Of a stretch of 64,000 nt of DNA, positions 32,696 to 43,988 are shown one piece after another; the stretch's first letter is position 1, and the number at the start of each line of letters is the position of its first letter. The position numbers were made by a program, and so were the translations under genes. Source of the DNA: Luzula sylvatica (taxonomy: Eukaryota > Streptophyta > Magnoliopsida > Poales > Juncaceae). The stretch lies in the NCBI GenBank assembly GCA_946800325.1, contig OX326958.1, positions 1,188,001 to 1,252,000 on the forward strand. The letters are read 5' to 3'. The notes under the pieces were generated by a model. The model did not search any database. It was not told the origin of the DNA and saw nothing but the letters and a program-made list of their open reading frames with translations.

Positions 32696-33511
32696 TTGTG
32701 TTTATATAATTTTAATATTTTATTTACCATAATTTTACGAAAATAAAAATGATTACATATAATTTATATTATATTAATTATATTATATTATCCTATTTTG
32801 TTTTGTTATACTACATTAGAATATACTATAATAGTATGCTACAATTTTTTTTTTTTTAATGGAATCCTACAAGCGATCGCTTGTCGTTAACGGTATCCTA
32901 TGTTTTTACATGACTCCTTACATTCCATTATATATTATAAATAAAAATAAAATAATAATAGAACTATGCTATCTCGATAATCATTAAATATAAACATTTT
33001 TTTTTAAGTATTTTTGTGGGACATCTAAAAGAATTGGAAAATATATTAAAAAAAATAATTTCAAAGTATAGCGCTAAATAATATTTAAAAGATTTATCTT
33101 ATATATTTTTAAAAAATATTAAAGCGTAAACTTGTTTGAAAATATTTTATCATGAATTATTAGAAATAATTCTTTTATAAACAAGATACTGAGTTTGTAA
33201 GATTTAAATTTAACCAAGACTAAAACATATGATTGTATCATAAATCATAGTAATAAAATATATGTACATCAAGCATATATATTACAACTTGTACTAACAC
33301 TTGGATAACACAAAATACTGAGTTTGTAAGATTTAAATTATCATTAAAAAACATAGCGTATATTTGATGTTATCTTGTTAGTTGCTAATAAGTAAAATAA
33401 AATTTATCTTTTATGTAGAGGTTAAAAAAACATTCACATTTGAAAGAAGGAGACCGTGACCAAAAAAAAAAAAAATCTTTGACCAAAAAAAACATTCACA
33501 TTCACATTTAC
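32696..33511. other. Intergenic, very AT-rich
   Basis: No gene. At 33190 and 33312 the phrase actgagtttgtaagatttaa is repeated. Confidence 0.5.
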
Positions 33512-33735
33512 GTAGAGGTTAAAAAAACATTGACATGTACATGGTAACTTATAAAATATTAACATGTATTTTGATAGAAGGGTATTTTTGATAAAAAAAT
33601 ATTTTGGGTATTGAAAATATTATGTAGAGGTTAAAAGAACATTCACATGTACATGGTGACTTATAAAATATTAACATGTATTTTGATAGAAGGGTATTTT
33701 TGATAAAAAAAATATTTTGGGTACTGAAAATATTA
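33512..33735. repeat. Two 112-bp tandem units
   Basis: The unit starting gtagaggttaaa recurs at 33512 and 33624 with few changes; a partial third copy starts near 33415. Each contains aacatgtattttgatagaag. Non-coding. Confidence 0.75.
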
Positions 33736-35388
33736 ACATGTATTGTTTGATTTAGCTCTCCGTTTCCCTTAATTAATATTCTTTTCATTTTCAACTTTTC
33801 CCTGTGCATTGTGTTTTCCCAATCAGGAAAAAAAAAGGAGATTTTACTAATTTTGTAAGATGAGAAAATGAAAAAAAACATTTAAGGAGGCTAAGTAAGA
33901 GTATTTAAGGGTATGCGTGATATTTCAAATTTATGGAGGAGCAAAGGTAAATGTCCCTGTGATTTAGCTCTCCGTTTCGGTATCGTTTTCAGTCAAATAG
34001 TTGGGCTTTTGTTTTTTTATAGTTTTTTTAAACCTTTTTTATCCAGCCCAATATTAGTTTGGGCCTCCTCTTTTTTTCTTACTCATATTTCTGAATGGCT
34101 CCTCTCTCACGCACGCCTCTCTCCTCTTTTTTCTTCTCTCTCAGAGTCAGGGCTCTTCTCGCGACTAGGGTTTAGTAGGGCTTCTCTCCTCGACTGGGCA
34201 GGGCTTCTTCTCTCCGCGACTGGCGACAGGGCAGGGTGCGGCGACTGCTTCTCTCCGCGACTGGGCAGTTCTCTCTTCTCTCCACAACTTCGCGACAGAA
34301 AACTTCTCTCTTCAATTCTGGTGTGTTTTGAATTTGAATTTGTAATTCAATTCGATTCGATTATGATTTAATTCAATTCGATTCGATTTTTATTTAATTC
34401 AATTCAATTTTTGTTTTTGAAATTCAATTCTGACTCTATTTTGGTTTAATTTATGAATTTGAAATTCAACTTTGATTCAATTATTAATACCCCATCCTCT
34501 CCAGTTTTTTGTTACTTTGATTCGATTTTTATTTTATTCAATTCAATTTCTGGCCTCTATTGTTGTTACATGCTGGCCTCTTCAATTCTGGTGATATTTT
34601 ATTTTACTATTAAAAAATTATTTTTATATATATATTTTTTGTTTTATCTCCAAATTTTAATGAAAATATTATAATCGATCGAGCCGAATAAAATTTGAAC
34701 CGAACCGAATAATTCGAATTTTTTATTCGGTTTGTTCGATGAACCGAATAAGAAGTTTTATAATGATAAAATACAAATTTTGTATAGAAAAAAATATATA
34801 AAATCAAACCATATAAAATATATTTATGTTATTTCTAATTTTAGAATATAAAATTTTAATTTTTTAAATTAACATGATAAAAATATGAAAAATAATATCA
34901 ATTCGTCGTTTCGGTTTAACCGATTTTGAAAATTCCAAAACCAACCGAACCGAACAAACTGAACAATATTATTTTTTGAACAGAACCGAACTAAACCGAA
35001 CCAAATAAACTTAAAAACCGAACCGATTAAATCAAATTGGTTATGCATTTGTTGTTTGATAGGTTAGTTAGAAAAAAAAAAAGTTAAATTTATTGTTTAA
35101 TGTAAAGGAAAAATTGGAAAGTAGTTGAAAGAATTTGATGGGTTTAGATATTGTTTTATAGAATTAAAATATTTGAGAAAATAAGTACACTAGTTAGTTA
35201 TAATAATTTCTAATATCACAACTCTAAATTACAATCACTATTATTATTATTATTATTATAAGAAGAAAAAAAAAATATGCTTTAACAAATGTCTATTTTG
35301 TATTCTTCAGCCCAACCTCCCCCATACGGCCCATTTTGTATTCTCTACAAAATTGCTACTTTTTTCTCTTCTTCTTCCCGAAACAACA
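33736..35388. other. Repeat-derived intergenic region upstream of GatC
   Basis: 33907-34000 shares a segment with 22202-22330. 34060-34310 is pyrimidine-rich with repeated cttctctccgcgactgg words and a telo-box-like agggttta. It has an open frame of about 150 codons but no protein-like composition. 34680-35035 is packed with aaccgaac/ttcggttt words typical of degenerate transposon ends. An (ATT)n tract lies at 35238-35260. The GatC core promoter should lie just before 35389. Confidence 0.5.
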
Positions 35389-36138
35389 ATGGCAATGTTA
35401 TCCTCTACTTCTGGTTTCCTCCCTAAACTCCGGATCCTAGCTTCGCCATTAAAGCCGATAATTCTCACTGCTTCTCACACGATCTCCTATTCTTCCTCTA
35501 CTAGCCTACCTCTTTGCTCAGCCACTCTTTCGCAGCCTAATGTCGCCGAGCTCGCCAACTCTGCCCGAATCTCCCTTTCTCCTCAGGAGGTACGCGTCAA
35601 TACTCCATTTTCATCCAACAGGATGATTGATTGTTTGTTTTTGCTTCTGATTTCAGGTTGAGGAATTCGGTCCGAAGATTAAACAAGTCATTGACTGGTA
35701 CTAACATACATATTTCATTGCGCAAAATTCATTCGATTAATGGTGAATATATTATGTTTCTTGATCAAATTACAGGTTTGGAAAGCTTCAAGACGTAGAT
35801 TTCGGAAGTACCGAGCCTTCGCTTCGAGCTAGTACGAAATGAATCGCCATTATTTTACTTTACACTACCAATATTTCAAATTTTCAATAAATATATTGAA
35901 TTTTGAGATATTATTCTATTTAATAGGTACCGAATTGGGATCAAATTCAAGGGAAGATACGCCACAAATATTTGATAACAGGTATGTTTATAACATTTAT
36001 ATAATGAGCATATTATTTTTCCCGTTTATAAACTAAATTAATTTCTTTTTGTATGCATATAGAGAGGGGATTATAGAAGCCATTCCAAGTTATGATGATC
36101 CATATATTAAAGTTCCTAAAGTTCTGAGCAAAGAATGA
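35389..36138 (+). CDS. GATC: Organellar glutamyl-tRNA(Gln) amidotransferase subunit C
   Basis: Small subunit of the GatCAB amidotransferase, which converts Glu-tRNA(Gln) to Gln-tRNA(Gln) in chloroplasts and mitochondria. GatC stabilises the GatA-GatB interface. Five exons: 35389-35589, 35657-35697, 35776-35831, 35927-35981, 36063-36138, giving 142 residues in phase. The first ~48 residues are Ser/Leu-rich with almost no acidic residues, as expected of a transit peptide. The GatC core follows: [53 protein letters not shown], and the C-terminal [18 protein letters not shown]. Splice sites are canonical. The stop is 157 bp from the stop of the convergent APO gene. Homology is unambiguous to plant GatC. 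Confidence 0.95.
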
Positions 36139-36295
36139 AATTATTTGAAAATTATTTTTATTGTTTTAGGATTTTCAATGTGTTACCTATTTGTAATTTG
36201 TACTGGTTTTGGTACTTATTAAAAAACAATTAATTATGTTTATCAAAAATTCTTATCATACAACAAATACAAAAAAAAGAGAATCTTTTTTACAA

Positions 36296-38066
36296 TCAAG
36301 CAACATATCTAGCTTCGTCCGAATCGGGTACGATAATATCCAACCGCATCATGGGTCGGTACGCACTCGGTACCGGTGCCCCAGCTTGCACGCAAAGCTC
36401 CACCACCGCAGGTGCCTTCCCGTAATACCTCATCAAACTCGTCTTTAGCGGCGACCTGTTCGGGTCTCTCACATGCCACACATAATTTGGCGGCACAACC
36501 TGTAAATAACAAAAATCAGTTACAGATAAATACGAAAACGATAAAAAGACGAAACGTAACTAAAACAGTTACAGAAAAAGACAAAAAAAACTAGCCTCGT
36601 CGAGAGTAGCATCTTGCCAGCCATGTTTGCCGTCTCTCCATTGGTGTTTAAACGCGCCGCATAATTTCACGTCGTGGCCCCACGGGCCCACGTTCACTTC
36701 CGAGCAGTACCCACATGCTCTGACGCTGTACCGCTTCATTAACTTCCCAACGCCGGTACGTACCGTAACGTATGCTTTTAACGTTTCTTCTGCGAGCTTT
36801 TTGATATCTTCTGGCGGTGCCGGTACGTTCTGTGCTATGTGAACCCCGTACGTGTCGAGCTCTGATTGGTCGAGGAAAATTTAGAATTATTTATTTATTT
36901 ATTTATTTTACCCGTCTTTTAAATATATAATGAGAATTATTTGACGAACCGTATAAAAGGGACGTGCGATCTTCAGCTCCGTGTGATTTGGGTTCTTCAA
37001 CAAAACGGCCACGGTCAATTACCTTTTTGCCCATCATTCTTATCGGCTCCGTTCGTCTTCTCGAAGGGTATTCTGGTAATTCCACGCCAGCCTGTTCTTC
37101 CCAAAAATAAAAAAAATAATTTCATAATAAGATTGTTTTGGATGTAATAAATTATATTTATATATACTTGGATGCAGAGCTCGACAACGGCAGGGATGCG
37201 GTCGTGAGCGAAACGGGTCGCGTGCGTGACCCGTTTCCCAAACGGGTCGAATAAATGGTACGATTCAATAGGGGTCAAAACATCATTTACGGATCCCCTG
37301 ACCCAAGTATGGAAACTATTTCTTCTCTCGCTACCCGTACCTCTACAGTCCTGTATTTCGTGTCCTGTGGGCCCCACATGAATTTCTGTACATTTACTAA
37401 ATACACAAATAGAGGGTTAATTATGCAATTATGGATAACTGGTACCGAAATCTGTACCTGCAACCATAGACCGAGACCACGGTGAGGAGCTGAGAGAGAC
37501 CTTTAATGAGGACTTTCCAGTTCTCTAACACTGTATACGCAACTGGTACGAGTTCCGGTACAAGTATACCATTTTTAGGGGCTTCTAAGGGTTTTTCGAT
37601 CCCTTGTTGAGCAAGCAATTTGTCCTTTCTCGCCTCTTGAATTATCTTTTTTATAGGCACGGGAAAGGGCTTCTTCTTCTTTTTCGGTTGTATTGTAGGC
37701 AGATCCACGTTTTGAAGGGCATTTTCGATATTTGTGTTGTTTTTAGGGGGTTGGGAAGAAAATTGACCGCACGCACAGAATGTTCTTAGTTTGTAATTGA
37801 TCTAAAAACACCATGAAAATTGAGATTTGAGACCACGAATAATATATTAATAGTTTGATAAATAAAAAATTGAAGAAAAATAAAAAAAGGAACCTTTACT
37901 GAATGAGAGGTTTTGAGTCTTTTAATCTCTGGAAAACCGAAACAAACACCTGAAAAAGTGGAAGAATAATTGAACGAGACTAGAAGAAGAAAACGTATAC
38001 ATGTCAAAAAATAAAAGAAATTGAAAGTATGAATTAGTAATTACCCTTAATATGAAGGGTCTCCAT
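36296..38066 (-). CDS. APO protein (ACCUMULATION OF PHOTOSYSTEM ONE family, APO1/APO2-like)
   Basis: Plant-specific organellar RNA-binding family. Arabidopsis APO1 is needed for photosystem I and other 4Fe-4S complexes through chloroplast group II intron splicing. Seven coding exons: 38045-38066, 37894-37949, 37458-37801, 37168-37396, 36950-37091, 36596-36861, 36296-36499, giving 420 residues. A basic KKKKKPFPVP stretch precedes ARKDKLLAQQGIEKPLEAP. Two APO motifs follow, each CX2C-X9-H-X4-C: about 140-158 (CSKCTEIHVGPTGHEIQDC) and a second in exon 6 (CGYCSEVNVGPWGHDVKLC). AVVELCIQAG and AVVELCVQAG mark the paired ends. The last intron has a GC donor (GAG|GCTAGT). The 5' UTR continues to an acceptor at 38097. 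APO1 versus APO2 is not resolved. Confidence 0.93.
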
Positions 38067-38392
38067 GGAAGTTCTTGGAAGAAACAACTGGTCTATCTGT
38101 TCAAAAATATAATTCAGATTACGAAAAAAAGTTTAAATCGCTACTAATATCTGATAATTTTATTTCGGTATAATTACAATATGATTGGTCGACATAGGTC
38201 ATATCTCACACTCAATACTGGTAGGAAAAGTTGCTTTGCAATTTCAGTATATCAAATTTGAGCAATTTCAACACTATTTGCACGGGAATTCTAGGATTGA
38301 AAAAAATTGCTTTTGGAAACGACACTTGTAAGGCTAGACGGAAAGATAATGCATAAATGCAAAGAAAAAAGTTAAGCAATGAAAGTTTGGTT

Positions 38393-38395
<3 letters not shown>

Positions 38396-38449
<54 letters not shown>
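38396..38449. repeat. (GA)n microsatellite in APO 5' region
   Basis: About 27 GA units on the plus strand, CU-rich in the APO transcript direction, 330 bp upstream of the APO start codon. Probably at the transcription start or leader of the APO gene. Confidence 0.85.
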
Positions 38450-38453
<4 letters not shown>

Positions 38454-41400
38454 CCTGAGCGGTGGGAAGTATGGAGCGAGCGGTGATGGTGAGGAGGGAG
38501 GGATTGGCGTCGCTGCCGCAGTGTTGGGCCTGGATATTCGAAGATTTTGTATATCCCACTCCTTCCTGCTCCCTAGTTGTTTCTTTTCTTTTGAGTTTTT
38601 TCATGGGGAAAAATAGGAAAGATATACATGTCCCCTATAAATTAAATCAATTCCTGCACTAATTGATGAAGAAATTTGTAAAATTTGATTTTTTTTTTTT
38701 TTTTTTTTTATCAAACAAATAATACTAAGATATAAGATATTTGTAAAATTCTAATTTTTTCTGTGTTAATTCGGTATATTTATTCATTTCTGGTATGATT
38801 CACTTAACATTTATTTCGTACGTTAGATTGAGTTCATTTACTCATTTATCATCTACTCGTTCAACATCACTTTTAATGTTACTATTAACTTATAAAATAT
38901 CACAATATCAAGACGGTAAAGAACTTCATATCACGACTCGAAAAAATAATGTATTGTATGATATCGCATTAATATGGAGTCCCTCAAACACAAACAAGTA
39001 GCCTTTATGAATTGGCAAGAAAATGTTAAGTATGTTGATTAGTATTATTAATTGATTTGATTAACGATTTAATTAATTGTTTAATTGAATTGACACGCCA
39101 ATTAATATGTACTAACATAATTTATTGACGTATCAATTAAACATGTCAATTAACAATTAATTAAGCCAATTAAAAAAACTAATCAATCCACATAATTATT
39201 TTTTGCCATCTGATCAAGAAACTTGGCATGAGTTTGAAAGGCCAAGTATATTTTTCCTTAATATATATTGTTTTTTTTTAGGTTTACGTACTATCTGCAA
39301 TTAACATTGGTGGTGAATATAAATCTCGTAATTAAATATATTCTGATTGACTTAATTTGTTTAGTAAAAAATGTATATAAATATGGAGAATTATAAATGG
39401 ACGTTTATTTTAAAATTAGAATAGGTTGATATACTTTCTTACGGATTCCAATATAATATGTTGATTTGCACACTATATAATAAAGTGAGATAATATAGAA
39501 TTTCGTCCAAAATATTTTATGGTAAGATGTTTACAATTGAAAGCGGTGATTTTTCTCTATTTTCATGAGAAAAATATAATTTCTTTTCCCGCAAAAAATG
39601 AACGGGTAAAACTTCTATAAAAAAAACTCATTTTTCATCCTTCTATTCATCAAAAGAAAATTTGATATAACAAAAACACGAATATCTTTCAAAGATCTCT
39701 CTTATAATGATAGGCGTACTTCTCTCATTTATTTATTATCTTATATTTATTTTATTAATTTTATACTCGGAATATTTTTGTATAGATGATTTTATATTTT
39801 TATTCAAATTTTTATTCTTAAATTTTTTTGCAATAGAAAATTTCATGATATATTGTCCAATATTAGATATGCTGGAATATTTTTATCAATAAAATATTTC
39901 ATGTTAGTTTTCGTGAGAATTAGCGAAACATATTTTTATATACGATATTGAGTTGATGTATTTTTTATTTGAAGTAATTACCAATTAATAAGTACACATT
40001 TTCATATGTGCTTAAGGTTTTATAATTCGAATAATTTATTTTGATGAATTATTTATTTTACTCCCCTTATTTTTTATAATAATGATCTAGTAAAAAATTG
40101 TTAGTTTAAGAAATATAAAATGTCTCGAAACTTGTATTAGTTTTAATTTGTGGTTGAATAAATAAACTAAACACGATAATAGAGTATATCGAGTAATATG
40201 TCTTTGCATCAAATTTCTGGGCATAATTTATCCCAATACATTCTCTAATGCTCGAACAAAAAAATTATAAGGTCATCATCGGTCATGATCGGTCATGATC
40301 GGTTTGTGTTTCCGAATGCCCGATGCAATAAATATTTTAGTTGTGTCTTTTCTTAATTAAAAACAAGAATATACCATGTTAGGGTGGCACAATCGTGTAC
40401 CACTCAAATCGCCGAGGACCTGAACTATGTGGACTCTATCAAATTACCATAAAAGGGAAAAATGAATTTTAAATTGTATGCGGAAGCGTATTTGATTATC
40501 CTTTGGACGTCATGTCAATACCGTCTTTGCCCGTGTCGATACCTCAGTCACAAATAGAGTTTTCTAAAAATTTCTAAGTTTCATGAGAGATTCGTTATGC
40601 CTTCTTAATTTTTATTTCTTTAGAGAGAAATTATTTGTCCTTTCATATTTTCAAAGAACCAGACTGCTCAAAAAGCAAGTATTGAATCTTAATATTGAAA
40701 ATATTAATTTTAATTCAACACACCACATAAATTAAAAACATAACACCACCAATGTTACATATCAGAGGTTCACAACATAAATTGTCACATTAACGTTACA
40801 ATATTATTAAGTAAGTTTATAACTTTAATTTGAACATCTGAAATAACAGTAATAAATACATAAATTTTACATATAATTTTTTTTGTTGAAATAATGTTCC
40901 AACGCATCAAACTAAAATCAAACTAAAATCGAAACAAATGCACAAACTTTAAAAAACTATTCAAAAGTACACAAATATGAGTTTTTTTAAGCAAAAAGCC
41001 TTTTGTGGTTTAGAGCAAATTCAAAATAAAACAATTAGGATTGCACAATCAATATCTTTTCTTAACCGATTAGGAAAATAAATCAATTATCACTACTTCA
41101 TCAATTAGTTTAAGCTCTAAATACTCCTTCTTGGATGCTTCCATAACTCGAATTTGTCTTATTTTTTAATAAATTATCTTGGGGTTATTTCGTTGTTTTT
41201 TTTATCTTTCTTTTTATGTATTTATTCTAGTTTCTTTTATTTTTAGTTCACTCTTCCTGTTTTCTTCTCGTTTTTTTTTCACTTTCCTATAAATGTATTT
41301 TTTTTATGTATGTATATATAAACAATCACAAATATGAGAAAAATATTTAAGTTTATGTTTAATTTGAAATTTGAAATTTATACATGAACAATCAATGATA

Positions 41401-42590
41401 TAAAACTAGACATTTGATTTTTTTTTATCATATCATCACTTCTATTTATTTCATGCAAAATTTGTTAATGTGATAATTACATAGACAAAATCACAGAAAC
41501 AGGGACCGAACAAAATTTCATAAATCTTGTGAATATAATTTGCACACGAATGGATAAGTTCTTTTTTTCGTGCTAAACAAATAATTAACTCAAAAGAGAG
41601 ATAAAAAGGAGAAAAAACTTTTCCATCTATCCAAAAAATCACGAAAAGATCGTTTGTGGTGGAGGTACGAGGACCCTTAAAAAGCACATACTATCTAGTC
41701 AACGAGAAAAAAAAAATGCAATAATTGTATACTTATTTATATGTGGAGTGTATATAATTTTTTTGGATTATATATATATTCTTGTTGTGCCAATATTTCA
41801 TTGTATGGGTATATAAGTTAGTTGGTATAGTATGAAACATATAAAATCATATGTTGTGAAAAATCGTGATTCAATCTTCATTGATATCAATAGATCAATA
41901 ACATACGAACCTTCTTCGTGTATCATAAATAATATATGATATCCATATTGATATTGGTAAAAAAATCTATTAGATACTTGCGTGGAATATTCAAATATTT
42001 TATTTCAAAATAATAACAAATACTTATCACAAATATTTCACCGAAACTCATCATATACTTCTAATGTTTAATAAATATATTCGAAAAGAAACAATATGAA
42101 TTCGAAATTGAAATAAATAATTACTACATATCAGTAATAATTAATAAATATAATAAACTTTTAGTATATTTTACTCGAAACATATAAGTTTTAATATACA
42201 AAAATATTAAATATATAAATTATAGTTAACATAACAATAATATATTATATATAATAAACATGACGTATCTTATGATTTTAGAAAATTAACATATCATCGT
42301 ATTTTATTGTATTAATGTCGGATACAATACCCGTCATTTTCTTAGAAACAAAATTCATTACGGGATTACTATATATAAATTGTAAATACCTGAATATCAC
42401 GAGAGATTCCCACAAAAAAATCCTTTTAAAGTCACTTTGTAAATTTAAGTAAAACTAAATGATTTATTCCATTTTAATGGTTCTTTTTTCCAATCTACTA
42501 TTTTGATGTCAGTATTTTTTAAACTAGAAATGATTGTTAATATTGAAAATGTCACAATATATTATAAAAAAGTATATTGACTATAAAAGA
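38450..42590. other. Gene-poor AT-rich intergenic region
   Basis: More than 4 kb with no coding region I can support on either strand. Short frames are AT-driven and lack domain sense. Contains poly-T at 38692-38710 and a short triplication of ggtcatgatc at about 40270-40305. Confidence 0.55.
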
Positions 42591-42598
42591 GTAGTGAT

Positions 42599-42741
42599 AG
42601 GGACACAAATATCAACCACAAATGTATCACAAATAACTAAGTTCATAATATTAATTACGCATATAAGAATCATAAATCAAACACAAATTTAAATATTTAT
42701 GTCATATTTGTGGTTGATATTTGTGGTCATATCATTACTCG
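42599..42741. mobile_element. MITE, 143 bp, hAT-like target site
   Basis: Inverted termini of about 45 bp: the left is gagtagtgatagggacacaa then atatcaaccacaaat; the right is its inverse, ending gatatttgtggtcatatcat then tactcg. Flanked by the 8-bp direct repeat ctataaaa (42591-42598 and 42742-42749). Non-coding. Confidence 0.8.
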
Positions 42742-42749
42742 CTATAAAA

Positions 42750-43740
42750 AGGGGCTAATAATTTAAATCTTGCTGAATGTTGAGTGTTGACTGATAGAAA
42801 TAATTTATGACACCACACAATTAATTATATATACAAGAAAAGAAATCCACCACACCGACTTTTATACCTCAATAAACAAATAAACAAATGGCCTGCTCTG
42901 CTATGCTAACAAACAAATGAATGCTTAGATTAATTATACAAACTTACAACTCTAAAATAAATCTAGCTTGCCCATAATTTCTTTCCTCCCTTCCATAAAA
43001 AAAGCCAGACACATTTTCATATCTACCCTATGAAATCAAAATATCATAAATATCCATACAAAATGAAAATATTATCAATGCTCTTATAAAATACGAGTAA
43101 TATTATATTTAGATTTGATCTATAATTTTTCTTTTCCTTTTTAAAATTATAAAAATAAACAAATTATAAGTCTTTGTAAATGCATACAATTTTATTGTTT
43201 TTTTACTACAAAAATAATCTAATAAAAAGAGAAAAACGACATTTGACTGCTTAATTTTATATTAAAAACATTGTAACTCTTTCAACATCTTAAAAATGTT
43301 GTTTCAAAAAATTAAAAAAATCATTTGGACCAAAATTTACTTTATTCTTGATGGTCTATTTCAAAATTTAACTATGAATCGAAAAGAAAAAAAATTTGTG
43401 GTTTCAAAATTGAAATGACTTTATTTAACTTTGGACCAAAATTTATTTAATTTAATAATTACATAATTAATAACAATTTAAAATTATAATAAAATACGTA
43501 TATATCGTTCAGATAAACATATTATATAAAACTCAGAAATAGTAAATTTAACCCGATCCGAAAAACATATCCATTGATGGAGAAATTAACATGATATGCA
43601 TATGATATAGATATTTGAATTTTGTAGGGGTACACATGAAATTAAACCAAAAATTAGCAGGGCCAAAATGCAAAATACCCACCTGACAACTCTCTTCTCT
43701 CTCAACTCTCAAGTCTACTAAGTAATTGATAGTGGATTAA
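42750..43740. other. Intergenic upstream of MYB-CC gene
   Basis: AT-rich. At about 43015-43060 and 43620-43645 are words of the 'ttcatat-taccc / atatcata' repeat family. A (TTTAG)n run at 43748-43770 lies close to the transcription start. Confidence 0.5.
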
Positions 43741-43888
43741 TTGCTTAGCTTAGTTTAGTTTAGTTTAGTAGCCAATAATAAAGTGTTTCTCCTTTCTAAC
43801 TGGGTCTGGCCCTGATCTCCCCTTCTCCTTCTCCTTCTCCTTCTCCTTTTTTGGCTTCTCCTCCCTCCACTCTTTTTTGCCCCTTCCA

Positions 43889-43891
<3 letters not shown>

Positions 43892-43933
<42 letters not shown>
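43892..43933. repeat. (CT)n tract in MYB-CC leader
   Basis: About 21 CT units, 55 bp before the ATG of the MYB-CC gene, in the direction of its transcript. Confidence 0.85.
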
Positions 43934-43936
<3 letters not shown>

Positions 43937-43988
43937 CTTGCCCTTTTGTCTTTCTTCAGGAAAGTGTGGTGTGGTGAAAAAGTGGGAG

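Noticed and set aside
33913..34371. 152-codon plus-strand frame
   Set aside because: Low-complexity Ser/Leu/Phe from pyrimidine-rich repeat DNA; starts in a dispersed repeat and has no domain.
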